From: Nocardioides sp. QY071
Lineage (GTDB): Bacteria; Actinomycetota; Actinomycetes; Propionibacteriales; Nocardioidaceae
Length of the DNA: 64,000 bases
Assembly (NCBI RefSeq): GCF_029961765.1
Contig: NZ_CP124681.1
Span: forward strand, 5,084,001-5,148,000
Direction of reading: 5' to 3'
Shown: one piece after another, positions 17,016-25,525 of the stretch
Numbering within the stretch: the stretch's first letter is position 1
Layout of the letters: each line of letters begins with the position of its first letter
Notes under the pieces: model-generated
Database searches by the model: none
Seen by the model: only the letters and a program-made list of their open reading frames with translations
Told to the model about the DNA's origin: nothing
Program-made: the position numbers and the translations under genes

Positions 17016-17036
17016 GTTATCAGTCTTTCTGATAAC
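17016..17036. promoter_or_regulatory. Inverted-repeat operator upstream of the ABC permease operon
   Basis: GTTATCAG-TCTTT-CTGATAAC, a perfect 8-bp inverted repeat with a 5-bp spacer, 173 bp before the dppB-like start. It shares TATCAG-N5-CTGATA with the site at 11749-11767. I saw no third copy in an intergenic region. Probable binding site of the MarR protein at 12340-12831. Confidence 0.65.
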
Positions 17037-17088
17037 CATCAATGGTTTCGGCGCCAGAAAGGGGGCCCGCCGGCCTCGGTCAGGCGCC

Positions 17089-18027
17089 CTACAGATCGAG
17101 CACGAGCCGCCTTGAAGCAGCTCGGCTGACACAGATCATCATCGTCTGGCCGGTCTGTCGCTCGCCCTCGGTCAGGATGCTGTCGCGGTGGTCGACCGCC
17201 CCGGCGAGCACCTTGGTTTCACACGTGCCGCAGGTTCCTTCCAAACACGAGGACGGCGGCCAGACTCCGGCTCCTTCAACCACGTCGAGGATCGATTCGC
17301 CATCGCTGACCTCGAGTACCAACCCCGACCGCTCCAGCACTACTTCGAAGCCGTCGCCTTGGCGCGCGGCCTCCGCAGAGATGGCGGGCGCGAAACGCTC
17401 GACCCTCAGCTCACGGCCCACCGCCGCGCAGCGCGCCGCGACGGCGTCGATCAATGGCGCCGGGCCGCAGCAGTAGACCAGGGTTTCCGGCGAGGTCTTG
17501 TCGATGATCGTTAGGTCCAGCAGACCAACCTCATCCTGCGGTGCGATCTGGACTCGTTCGCCGTAATCCGAGACCTGTGAGACGAATGCCATCGAGGCGC
17601 CGCTTCGGCCGCCGTAGAGGAGGCGCCACTCTGCGCCGCGTGCGGACAGAGCTCCGAGCATCGGCAGGATCGGCGTGACGCCGATACCTCCGGCGACGAA
17701 TAGATAGGAGGGCCCCTCCTCCAGCTCGAAGTGGTTCAGCGGGCCGTTCGCTTCGAGCGTGGTACCGACCCGAAGGGACTGATGAATCCACTCCGATCCG
17801 CCTCGTCCACGGGCCTCGCGTAGTACCGCGATCCTCCAGTAGCCCTCGCCAGGGACACCGCACAGCGAGTACTGACGCTCGAGGCCGTTGGGCAGGGCAA
17901 GATCGATATGAGCCCCCGGCTCCCATGAGGGGAGCTGGCTTCCATCGGCCGTCTCCAGCTCGACAGAGACAACTCCGTCGGATTCCCAGCGAAGCGATCG
18001 GACGAGGAGCTTCATCCTCGTCGTCAC
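17089..18027 (-). CDS. Ferredoxin reductase component (VanB / phthalate-dioxygenase-reductase type)
   Basis: A 312-aa flavin and iron-sulfur reductase: an N-terminal FMN-binding barrel (RQYSLCG equivalent to the RxYSL motif), an NAD-binding domain with GGIGVTPILPML, and a C-terminal plant-type 2Fe-2S domain with CLEGTCGTCE and a final Cys in MMICVSRA. This order is that of class IA oxygenase reductases such as VanB. It overlaps the Rieske oxygenase gene by 4 bp and so almost certainly supplies its electrons from NADH. Confidence 0.9.
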   Translation of the reverse strand: MTTRMKLLVRSLRWESDGVVSVELETADGSQLPSWEPGAHIDLALPNGLERQYSLCGVPGEGYWRIAVLREARGRGGSEWIHQSLRVGTTLEANGPLNHFELEEGPSYLFVAGGIGVTPILPMLGALSARGAEWRLLYGGRSGASMAFVSQVSDYGERVQIAPQDEVGLLDLTIIDKTSPETLVYCCGPAPLIDAVAARCAAVGRELRVERFAPAISAEAARQGDGFEVVLERSGLVLEVSDGESILDVVEGAGVWPPSSCLEGTCGTCETKVLAGAVDHRDSILTEGERQTGQTMMICVSRAASRRLVLDL

Positions 18028-19229
18028 TCGCTCGGAGCAGGGGCAGCCTCGAAGAAGTTGCCCGCGCGGATGTGGACCAACGAGTCAGCCTCATCGTGGA
18101 TGACACCGGGCGGGTCCTCACCGGCCTCAACTGCCGCAGCGACGCGGGCCATCATGCGACGGAGCATGGTCACACCCTGGTCGGTGGTCGTGAGGTGGTC
18201 GTCCGAGTGCAGGCTCGTCTTGCCCTGGCTGCTCTGCGCCTCGTAGTCACCGGGCATCCGCTGGTGCTCCTCGGGAGTGAGCTCGGCCCACCGCTTGCCG
18301 GCGAATGTCCCCCTCATCTGCTGGAGGCGGTCGGCAGATTCAGCGCGGAAGAGGGTGAAGATCTTGAACGCCTCGTCATCCACCGGGACGACCCAGCCGA
18401 GGATCTCGCACGGCGCGTCGAAGGTCGTGAGCTTGACATCGGGGACGACGCGCAAGTTCGGGAAGACAGCTTCGGTGACCCGGCGCAGTCGCCGTCCGTC
18501 TTTGAGATCGCGAATCGACTGGATCCGCAGACCGTCGTCGAGATAGGAGAAGGTCACCTCAGGGATGACGGCCATCTCGGGAACGAACTGGTTGCCACTG
18601 AATCGTGCGTGGAGGATCGGCACGTGGAACGGGTCCAGGACGTTCTCCCAGTGCGAAAGCCAGTTGAAGTCGAGGAAGGCCGGGCCGCCGCCGGAGAAGC
18701 CGGAGTCGTCCGCAAACACGTGCTGACCCTCAGGCAGGTCCTCAAAGACGTCGTACCGCGGCAGGACGGGCTTCTTCTCCGGCGGGCCGAGGTAGGCCCA
18801 GACGATGCCGTAGCGCTCGAGAACCGGGTACCAGGGCTGTCGGACCCGGTCGCGGTGAAGTCCGAGCTCGGGTTCGCACGGCTGCTCCAGGCAGCGGCCC
18901 TCGACGTCGAAGACCCAGCCGTGGTAGCAGCAACGAATGCCCTGCTCCTCGATGCCTCCGTAGTACAGCGAAGCGCCGCGGTGGCAGCACCGCGGGTAGA
19001 GCAGTCCTGGCCGGCCCGAACCGTCCCGGAACAGAATGAGGTCCTCGTCGAGGATCCGGACATTCTCGGGACGCTGGGTGACCTGCTCGGAGAGGCCGAC
19101 CGGCTGCCAGTAGCGCCGCAGCACCTCGCCCATCGGAGTGCCACGTCCCACTTTGGTGAGGTGTTCGTGGGGAGAACCCGGCGTGAAGTGGTAGGCCGAA
19201 CCCTGGTGGTCGGCGGGACGCGTGGTCAT
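18024..19229 (-). CDS. Rieske-type oxygenase, large subunit (phthalate dioxygenase / O-demethylase-like)
   Basis: A 401-aa oxygenase. The Rieske site is CCH-x17-CCYH (near residues 80-102), a variant of CxH-x17-CxxH in which the x residues are cysteines. The mononuclear iron site is ENVLDPFHVPILH, giving the D-x2-H-x4-H ligands. Single-subunit oxygenases of this group hydroxylate aromatic rings or remove O- or N-methyl groups. The ATG at 19229 is used because it has an AGGAGA box and overlaps the upstream stop as ATGA. Sequence further upstream has no homology to the family. The paired reductase gene follows with a 4-bp overlap. Substrate unknown. Confidence 0.9.
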   Translation of the reverse strand: MTTRPADHQGSAYHFTPGSPHEHLTKVGRGTPMGEVLRRYWQPVGLSEQVTQRPENVRILDEDLILFRDGSGRPGLLYPRCCHRGASLYYGGIEEQGIRCCYHGWVFDVEGRCLEQPCEPELGLHRDRVRQPWYPVLERYGIVWAYLGPPEKKPVLPRYDVFEDLPEGQHVFADDSGFSGGGPAFLDFNWLSHWENVLDPFHVPILHARFSGNQFVPEMAVIPEVTFSYLDDGLRIQSIRDLKDGRRLRRVTEAVFPNLRVVPDVKLTTFDAPCEILGWVVPVDDEAFKIFTLFRAESADRLQQMRGTFAGKRWAELTPEEHQRMPGDYEAQSSQGKTSLHSDDHLTTTDQGVTMLRRMMARVAAAVEAGEDPPGVIHDEADSLVHIRAGNFFEAAPAPSE

Positions 19230-19726
19230 GAGATCTTCTCCTGCTCGTGGGAACCGCGCAGTTCCCGTCGTGTTGCTGCGATTTCGAATGTATGCCGGAT
19301 GAGTGACGGCACGTCCAGATCTGCCAATCCTTTGTGTGCATCGACATGGACGATCGCGCCGCGCGAGGGCGCCTGCTCGTTCTGGTCGGTTCCGTCGTTG
19401 ACCAGAGCCCACGGGCGATCGAGCGCATAGTCGGCAACTGCCCGCGCCTGTCCGAACTGCACCGGAAGGAACGGCCACTTGTCGCCCTGGATCCCTAGTT
19501 CTGAGGCCCACGAGGTATGCGCGTTGTGCCCCCACGCACTCACCCAGACGATGTCGTAGACCTCAGCGAGCTCGGCGACAACCTCTCGCGCCCCAGTCGG
19601 GACAAGGACGCTTCGGTTCCAACGGCCCCAGGCAGAGACCCGCACTTCGTGAACGTCGGCACCGGGAGGTGGTTCGACCGCCACGACCCCATCGATGTCC
19701 AGACCGAGGATCGGACGTTCAGTCAT
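19226..19726 (-). CDS. HAD-superfamily-like protein of unknown function
   Basis: A 166-aa protein opening with GLDIDGVVAVEPP, the HAD nucleophile motif DxDGV, then VWVSAWGHNAHTSWASELGI and AIVHVDAHKGLADLD. It resembles the small HAD proteins described as Swiss-army-knife RNA repair-like (PF18143). It has no obvious role in ring cleavage or acyl degradation, yet it is locked into the operon. It overlaps the NmrA-type gene by 8 bp and the Rieske gene by 4 bp. A start at 19756 is possible; 19726 is preferred because the family sequence begins immediately after it. Confidence 0.65.
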   Translation of the reverse strand: MTERPILGLDIDGVVAVEPPPGADVHEVRVSAWGRWNRSVLVPTGAREVVAELAEVYDIVWVSAWGHNAHTSWASELGIQGDKWPFLPVQFGQARAVADYALDRPWALVNDGTDQNEQAPSRGAIVHVDAHKGLADLDVPSLIRHTFEIAATRRELRGSHEQEKIS

Positions 19727-20588
19727 GACGACCCGAGAGTGGCAAGTCGTCGACATGGCGCTCGAGGATCTGGCGAACGGTCAACGGATCCTTGCCCGTG
19801 AGCTTGCGGTAGTCATCGCTCACCACCGCGAGCTCACCGCGCTCCTGTGCCTCGAACTCAGAGAGGCGCCAGGTGATCTGGTCCTGGTTCAGGTCCTCCT
19901 TCGCGTACTCCCCCAGCCAGTGGTCGATGGACGCCGGCTGATAGGTGTAGGTGTCGCCACTGACCGAAGACGCACACTCCGCGATCTCGTCCATCGTCAG
20001 CGCCTCGGAACCCGTGACGTCGTAGATCTTGTTGAGGTGACCGTCCTCCATCATGGTGATGGCGATGGCCTCGGCGAGTTCCCGACGGTAGGAGAAGGAG
20101 ATCCGACCGTCCCCGACAGGCACCCGGCAGATTCCGTCTTCGTCGAACCATCCGGGCAGGTGATCGGAGTACATGCCGTTTCGAATGAACACCCACGGAA
20201 CACCGGATGCGCGCAGTGCCTCTTCAGCCGTGTGGTGGGACCGCGCATGGTGGAAGATCGCGGTCGGCGACGGCAGCATGAACGATAGGTACACGATGCG
20301 CTCGACGCCGGCCTTGGCGGCCGCATCGATGAAGCTCCCCTGAAGCCGAGTGCGCTCGTCGGGCGACTGGGGCAAGGAGACCATGAACACCCGGTCCCCC
20401 TCTCGCAGCGCCTTCTCGAGAGCGGCGGCGTCGTCCCATTCGGCTTCGACCACCTCCGCGCCGGGGATCTGTGCGGCGCGATCGGCGTCCCGCACGATGA
20501 GCCGAACGGGCTCAGCGCCACGACGACTGAGCTCCTCAGCGACAAAGCGGCCGACTCCTCCGGTCGCACCCGTAACAACGTAAGCCAT
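19719..20588 (-). CDS. NmrA-type / atypical SDR NAD(P)-binding protein
   Basis: A 289-aa extended-SDR-like protein. It starts VTGATGGVGRFVAEEL, the TGxxGxxG dinucleotide motif. The downstream FIDAAAKAGVERIVYLSFM and GVPWVFIRNGMYSDHL segments match NmrA/TMR-type quinone reductases and regulators. The Tyr-x3-Lys catalytic pair of classical SDRs is not in its usual place, so a redox-sensor or quinone-reductase role is as likely as alcohol oxidation. It lies 25 bp after the CocE-type hydrolase gene in the same operon. Confidence 0.8.
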   Translation of the reverse strand: MAYVVTGATGGVGRFVAEELSRRGAEPVRLIVRDADRAAQIPGAEVVEAEWDDAAALEKALREGDRVFMVSLPQSPDERTRLQGSFIDAAAKAGVERIVYLSFMLPSPTAIFHHARSHHTAEEALRASGVPWVFIRNGMYSDHLPGWFDEDGICRVPVGDGRISFSYRRELAEAIAITMMEDGHLNKIYDVTGSEALTMDEIAECASSVSGDTYTYQPASIDHWLGEYAKEDLNQDQITWRLSEFEAQERGELAVVSDDYRKLTGKDPLTVRQILERHVDDLPLSGRHD

Positions 20589-20613
20589 GACTTGAGATTC
20601 CCTTCGTCGAAGG

Positions 20614-22293
20614 TCAGTTGGAGAGGACCGTCAGCGTCAGGTTCGACGGCGTCGTACCTCCGGTGATCAACGTTTGTTGGTTTGCCTGGGTCCGTGTTGC
20701 CTGCCACGGGTTCTCGCCCGTACCGGGAAGCCACAGGAACAACGGGAAGTCGCTCGACGCGAGGTGGATGCGGAGGCGGTGCCCCGGTCGCAGGCGGTAC
20801 CCGGTGTGGCCCAGGTAGACCTCGGAGAGCACGTCCGGATCCGGTGAATCGATGGTGACCTGACCTCGGGTGATCATGTGCGCTGTGCCGTCGGGCGAGA
20901 CGTCCAGGAGCTTCGCGTGTACCTGCATGGCGGAGCCGCTGGAACCAACCTTGACCCTCAGGTGGATCGGACCGGCCAGGTCGAGCGGCGTGCTGCGGGC
21001 CTCGGAGGTGAAGGTGAGCACGTCCGGACGATCGTGAACTCGGGACTCGTCGGGGTACTCTCGCAAGAACGCGAACGAGTCGCCGACCATCGACGGCACC
21101 ATGTTGTTCGGGTCGTGTGTCCACTGAACGCTGGCTCGGCCTGCGTCAGCCTTCTCCGAGAGCGCACCGCCTTCGGCTGACGTCGCTGATCCTTCTCCTA
21201 CGAGGTGAAGGACAAGCTCCTCAGCGCCCGGCGGGGGCCAGGTGTCAGCCTGGTGCCAACCGTCGTGGCCCAAGTGCCAACGCACTTGAGCGAGGTCAAC
21301 GGGACGGTCGAGTCCTCGAAGCGTCCAGTCGAAGAAGTCGAGGGCCGGCGCGAGGTACAGGGGAATGAGCCGGGCTAGCGCGGCGTCGTCCTCCCCGTGG
21401 TCCAGTTCGGGGCTGATCGGAACATCACGGAGATGGTAGTTCTCGTGGTCCCGCGAGTCTGCAGTGAGGAACTGGAGGCTCGTCCGGTCCTCGATCGCAG
21501 AGATCGTGACGTAATCGCGCATCGACAGGGGAGAGACATTGTCGAACCACGCAACCTGGTGAAGGACAGGGATGCGGCTGCCGCGAAACGGATGGGTGGG
21601 CCAGTTCGCGCCGGCGACAGTCGGGTCGTCCCAGGTGTTCACGACGTTGTCGAACGCGCCCGAGCGCGTTCCGATCTGCCCGAACGCCTCGTCGAAGACG
21701 TTGGCGAGCGGCCGAATGCTCCAGTCGACGTCGAACTCGTGAATGTTGTTGTCGACCCAGACATGGGAGACGTAGTCGGACTGGATCAGTGGGAACACCG
21801 CGCCCGGGAGCCGCTTGCGTTGCAGCGACAACTCGGCGGACGTGACTCCTGGTGCGATCGCCTTGAGCGCGTGGTGCCCACTGGCCGCCGCAGCCCACTG
21901 GGTATACCCGTAGTAGGAGTCACCGAACATCCCGACGTTCCCGTCGCACCATGCTTGGCGCGACAGCCACTCCAAGGTGTCGTAGCCGTCTGCCATCTCG
22001 CTCGTGCAAGGCATCGTCTCGCCCGTGGAGCGGAACTTTCCTCGCACGTCCTGGGCGACCAGTACGAACCCGCGCTCGTTGATGGTCTCAGCGAGCTGCG
22101 ACATGAAGGTGTAGCGGCCAGACTTGTCGTACGGAAGCCGCACGAGGATCACCGGCTTCGGAGTGGTGTCCTGGCACAGGTAGACGTCGGTAGCCAAGGT
22201 GATGCCGTCGCGGGTGCGCACCTCGAACTGCTCGGCGCGAGGATCGACCGGTGCGGGTCCGAATGTTTCGACCGTTGTCTTGAACTCAGTCAT
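20614..22293 (-). CDS. CocE/NonD-family serine hydrolase (X-Pro dipeptidyl-peptidase type)
   Basis: A 559-aa alpha/beta hydrolase. The catalytic Ser sits in GDSYYG near residue 125. A helical cap and a C-terminal jelly-roll domain follow (PIHLRVKVGSSGSAMQVHAKLLDVSPDG). This is the S15/CocE arrangement, whose members cleave esters such as cocaine or amides such as X-Pro peptides. No signal peptide is seen, so it is cytoplasmic. It overlaps the amidase gene by 4 bp. The two hydrolases in series suggest an imported ester- or amide-containing compound (inference). Confidence 0.88.
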   Translation of the reverse strand: MTEFKTTVETFGPAPVDPRAEQFEVRTRDGITLATDVYLCQDTTPKPVILVRLPYDKSGRYTFMSQLAETINERGFVLVAQDVRGKFRSTGETMPCTSEMADGYDTLEWLSRQAWCDGNVGMFGDSYYGYTQWAAAASGHHALKAIAPGVTSAELSLQRKRLPGAVFPLIQSDYVSHVWVDNNIHEFDVDWSIRPLANVFDEAFGQIGTRSGAFDNVVNTWDDPTVAGANWPTHPFRGSRIPVLHQVAWFDNVSPLSMRDYVTISAIEDRTSLQFLTADSRDHENYHLRDVPISPELDHGEDDAALARLIPLYLAPALDFFDWTLRGLDRPVDLAQVRWHLGHDGWHQADTWPPPGAEELVLHLVGEGSATSAEGGALSEKADAGRASVQWTHDPNNMVPSMVGDSFAFLREYPDESRVHDRPDVLTFTSEARSTPLDLAGPIHLRVKVGSSGSAMQVHAKLLDVSPDGTAHMITRGQVTIDSPDPDVLSEVYLGHTGYRLRPGHRLRIHLASSDFPLFLWLPGTGENPWQATRTQANQQTLITGGTTPSNLTLTVLSN

Positions 22294-23735
22294 GCGTTGA
22301 ACTCCTTGGGTCGCCGGCAGGGATCGTCAAGCCACGGCCGCAGCTGCTCGACGGCAGCGGCGACGCGGAAGACGACCTCATCGCTGTAGGTCGGACCTAC
22401 GATCTGCAGGCCGGTCGGTACGCCGTTCGCGGAGAATCCTGAGGGCACGCTGATGGCCGGGACCCGGCTCATGACGTTGAACGGCATGGTCATCATGGCG
22501 TCGAACGGACCCTCGAGAGCCTGTCCATCCACCTTGACCCGGTAGTCGTCGGGGTAGTCCTCGTCAGCCAGAAGGCCCGAGGTGGCGACCGTCGGACAGA
22601 TGAGCGCGTCGTACGACGCGAACACCTTCGACGTGAGTTCGCGGTACAGCTTCTGCTCAAGCTCCCAGCCGTCCTCGACTGTGCCGCCCTTTCCGTGCGA
22701 GCGGTGACGGCCGGACGTCCAGATGAGCTCGTTGGAGATGAGCTCACGGTTCAACTCGATGAAGTCGTCCCAGGACCCGTCCGACAAACGGAGGGTGCTG
22801 ATGTGGATGCCGGCAGCGCGGTTGACCTCATCGCGCGGCAGGTTCAACGGAACCTCATCGACGATCGCGCCGGCGGCCCGCAGTACGTCTGCCATGTCGA
22901 GTGTGTTGCGCCGCACGTCCGGGTCCACTGCCCACCCGCCGAAGTCGACGGACAGCGCAATACGCATGCCCTCCACCGATGGGAAGGTCAGCGGCAGTTC
23001 GAGCTTCGGCCGTAGCGAGACGATGTCGGAGTCGTCCGGGCCGGCGATCACGTTCTCGAGCAGGATGGCATCCTCGACGGTGCGAGCCATCGGGCCGTAG
23101 TGCAGGTACGTGTCGTGATTGCCGGTCGGCTCGGACGGAACGCGACCGAACGGCGGCTTGTATCCGACGACCCCGGTGAAGGATGCAGGGATGCGGATCG
23201 ACCCGCCGAGGTCCGATCCGGTGGCAAGGGTTGCGGTCCCTGCGGCCAGAGCAGCTCCGGAGCCGCCGGAGGAGCCGCCGACGTCGTACATCGGGTTCCA
23301 CGGGTTGCGTGTCGGACCCCAGATCTTGGAACGGGTCAGGACAGCCGCACCGAACTCCGGGCCGGTCGCACGAGCGTGGACGATGGCGCCGGCGTCGATG
23401 GCTCGCTGCACGAAGCAGGAGGTCTCGGTCGCGATCTCTTCGCGGTAGAGCAGAGAGGCCTGCGTCCAGGGTTGACCGGCGATCGGCTCATGTTCCTTCA
23501 CCGCCAGTGAGATGCCGTCGAGAGGGCGAGCGTCCACGCCTCCACGGGCGTAGCGCGCTTCGGACTGACGGGCCTGTTCGAGAGCCTCGTCGAAAAAGGT
23601 GTGGCACAGAGCGTTGACGACCGGCTCGACGGCCTCGGCGCGCTCGATGATGGCGGTCATGAGTTCGACCGGGGACAGCTCCTTGCTGCGGAACAGCTTC
23701 AACGCATCGGTTGCGCTCAGGTAGTGCAGGTCCAT
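22290..23735 (-). CDS. Amidase-signature-family amidase
   Basis: A 481-aa amidase with the complete Ser-cisSer-Lys triad: Lys80 in SLAVKEHEP, Ser155 in GGSSGGSGAA and nucleophile Ser179 in GSDLGGSIRIP. The ATG at 23735 overlaps the stop of a tiny upstream frame (TGATG), so the amidase may be translationally coupled to it. Members hydrolyse aliphatic and aryl amides, aryl-acyl glycines or carbamates. It is the first substantial gene of a six-gene operon leading through the CocE hydrolase to the Rieske system. The promoter region is shared with the divergent acyl-CoA ligase operon. Confidence 0.9.
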   Translation of the reverse strand: MDLHYLSATDALKLFRSKELSPVELMTAIIERAEAVEPVVNALCHTFFDEALEQARQSEARYARGGVDARPLDGISLAVKEHEPIAGQPWTQASLLYREEIATETSCFVQRAIDAGAIVHARATGPEFGAAVLTRSKIWGPTRNPWNPMYDVGGSSGGSGAALAAGTATLATGSDLGGSIRIPASFTGVVGYKPPFGRVPSEPTGNHDTYLHYGPMARTVEDAILLENVIAGPDDSDIVSLRPKLELPLTFPSVEGMRIALSVDFGGWAVDPDVRRNTLDMADVLRAAGAIVDEVPLNLPRDEVNRAAGIHISTLRLSDGSWDDFIELNRELISNELIWTSGRHRSHGKGGTVEDGWELEQKLYRELTSKVFASYDALICPTVATSGLLADEDYPDDYRVKVDGQALEGPFDAMMTMPFNVMSRVPAISVPSGFSANGVPTGLQIVGPTYSDEVVFRVAAAVEQLRPWLDDPCRRPKEFNA

Positions 23736-23800
23736 CACGCCACCTCGCTGCCGTAGGCCGGGGTGGCCTTCTCGGTCTTGCGCATCAGCTTGTGCGACAA
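23735..23800 (-). CDS. Possible 21-codon leader peptide coupled to the amidase gene
   Basis: A short frame starting at TTG (23800) with a strong GAGGAGG box about 5 nt upstream, reading LSHKLMRKTEKATPAYGSEVA and ending in TGA that overlaps the amidase ATG as TGATG. The good ribosome-binding site belongs to this frame, not to the amidase ATG. That supports translation of the small frame followed by re-initiation. It has no recognised family and may equally be the tail of a lost gene. Confidence 0.4.
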   Translation of the reverse strand: MSHKLMRKTEKATPAYGSEVA

Positions 23801-23968
23801 GGTCGCCTCCTCGCTATCATGTCAGGTAAACTGCGATCTTGGAGCACACTACCCACACATTCACGCAGAAGCCAAGGAATGTTCTTCGCCTGGTCTTGAA
23901 CCAAGCTCGGCAACGGCCGGGATCGGCTTTCGACCTCTCTCGAGACTTGTTTCAAACGAAGGGACGCC
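23801..23968. promoter_or_regulatory. Divergent promoter region, amidase operon / acyl-CoA ligase operon
   Basis: 168 bp shared by two divergent catabolic operons. It must hold both promoters. I could not find the TATCAG-N5-CTGATA element here; only a partial TATCATGTCAGGTA at 23815-23828. The two operons may therefore be under different control from the transporter. Confidence 0.4.
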
Positions 23969-25525
23969 ATGCATCTCCTGCCCAGTTCAGGCAACTTCGG
24001 CCTCGGCACGTGGCCGCTTCGAAGAGCGCGGATCGCGCCCGACGCGGTGGCCCTGAGTCAGGGGAGTCGAGTCGTCACGTGGGGCCAGCTGGCGGATCGC
24101 ACCGCTCGCCTGGCCGCCGCCCTCGAGGCCTTAGGTGTAGCCCGCGGCGAGCGTGTTGCCTACCTGGGACCCAACGACGTCGCGATCTTCGAGACGTTCT
24201 TCGCAACTGCACAGGTCGGCGCCGTGTTCGTACCGCTGAACACCCGGCTCGCGGCGGCTGAGCTGCAGTACATGCTCCGTGACTGCGACCCCGCCGTGCT
24301 GGTGGTCGACGACGAGATCGGATTCGATCCGTCCGATCTCGTGACGGGCGGAGCGACTCGGATCATCTCGAAGTCTGACCTCGACGCATTGATCGAGACA
24401 CACGAGCCGGGCGCACCGGTGGCCCCCCTGCCGTTGGACGACCCTGCCCTTTTCCTGTTCACCAGCGGCACCACCGGGCGTGCCAAAGCAGCGATGCTGA
24501 CTCACTCGAACATCCTTTGGAACACCTTCAACCAACTGGCTCACATCGACTTCTTAAGCACCGACCGAGCGCTGTGCGTAGCTCCTCTGTTCCACTCGGT
24601 CGGATTCGGCCAGATCACGCTGCCGGTCCTGTTCAAAGGCGGGCGGGTCGAGCTTCTCGCAAAGTTCGACCCCGCCGCGATGCTCGAGACCATTGAGAAG
24701 CTCAAGATCACCGGATTCGCGGCGGTTCCGACGATCCTGCAGATGCTTGCAGAGCACCCCTCCTGGAACGACGCCGATCTGTCGTCTCTTCGCCACGTCA
24801 ATTTCGGCGGGTCACCCGCAAATGAACGCGTCATACGCGAGTGGCAGAAGCGTGGCGTCATGTTGCAGCAGGGCTACGGCATGACCGAAGCCGGGCCGGG
24901 AGTACTGATGGCGTCCGCCGAAGGAGGCCTCGACAGACCGATGGCCGCAGGAATACCCCACTTCTTCACCGACATCGCGCATGTGGGCGGGGACGGCCAC
25001 GCGGCGCCGGTCGACAACACTCCTCGAGAGCTCATCGTGCGAGGACCCCACGTCTTCGCCGGCTACTGGCGCCGGCCCGAGGAGTCTGCGGCTGAAGTCG
25101 TTGACGGCGAGTGGTTCCGGACGGGCGATGTCCTTCGCTTCGAGGACGGCTGGGGATACGTCGTCGACCGGATCAAGGACGTCATCATCTCCGGCGCGGA
25201 GAACATCTACCCCGCTGAAGTCGAGGCCGTCCTCGCAGCCGCGCCGGGTGTCCGGTCAGCTGCCGTCGTGGGCGTTCCAGATGACCGGTGGGGTGAGGTC
25301 GGACTCGCCTACGTCGAGGCACTCCCCGGCTTCGAGCTCGACCCCGAAGATGTCCTGACCTACGCACGTTCCCGACTGGCGAAGTACAAGGTTCCGACGC
25401 AGGTGCACGTCGTACCACAGTTGCCACGAAACGCCTCCGGCAAGTTGCTTCGCCACACGCTCCGCGAACAGAACGCGAACCCCTCAGACCTCAGCGTCGC
25501 CAGCAGTCCGGAAGGAACCCCATGA
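23969..25525 (+). CDS. Acyl-CoA synthetase / AMP-dependent ligase
   Basis: A 518-aa ANL-superfamily ligase. The P-loop is LFTSGTTGRAKAA, the adenylate motif QGYGMTEAGPG, the hinge region VDRIKDVIISGAENIYPAEVE and the C-terminal catalytic Lys in NASGKLLRHTLRE. It converts a carboxylic acid to its CoA thioester with ATP. Length and motifs suit medium/long-chain or aryl-acid ligases. It is first of a three-gene operon with 4-bp overlaps (ligase, hydratase, acetoacetyl-CoA synthetase), placing it at the entry of a beta-oxidation-like branch. Confidence 0.92.
   Translation: MHLLPSSGNFGLGTWPLRRARIAPDAVALSQGSRVVTWGQLADRTARLAAALEALGVARGERVAYLGPNDVAIFETFFATAQVGAVFVPLNTRLAAAELQYMLRDCDPAVLVVDDEIGFDPSDLVTGGATRIISKSDLDALIETHEPGAPVAPLPLDDPALFLFTSGTTGRAKAAMLTHSNILWNTFNQLAHIDFLSTDRALCVAPLFHSVGFGQITLPVLFKGGRVELLAKFDPAAMLETIEKLKITGFAAVPTILQMLAEHPSWNDADLSSLRHVNFGGSPANERVIREWQKRGVMLQQGYGMTEAGPGVLMASAEGGLDRPMAAGIPHFFTDIAHVGGDGHAAPVDNTPRELIVRGPHVFAGYWRRPEESAAEVVDGEWFRTGDVLRFEDGWGYVVDRIKDVIISGAENIYPAEVEAVLAAAPGVRSAAVVGVPDDRWGEVGLAYVEALPGFELDPEDVLTYARSRLAKYKVPTQVHVVPQLPRNASGKLLRHTLREQNANPSDLSVASSPEGTP

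Noticed and set aside
17089..19229. Glycine-betaine demethylase (GbcAB-type) call for the Rieske pair
   Set aside because: A TMADH-like neighbour made this tempting, but the oxygenase has the phthalate-type block pattern and the neighbouring amidase/CoA genes do not fit betaine breakdown.
23815..23828. TATCATGTCAGGTA as a third MarR operator
   Set aside because: Only one half resembles TATCAG, the spacing is wrong and the second half does not match CTGATA.
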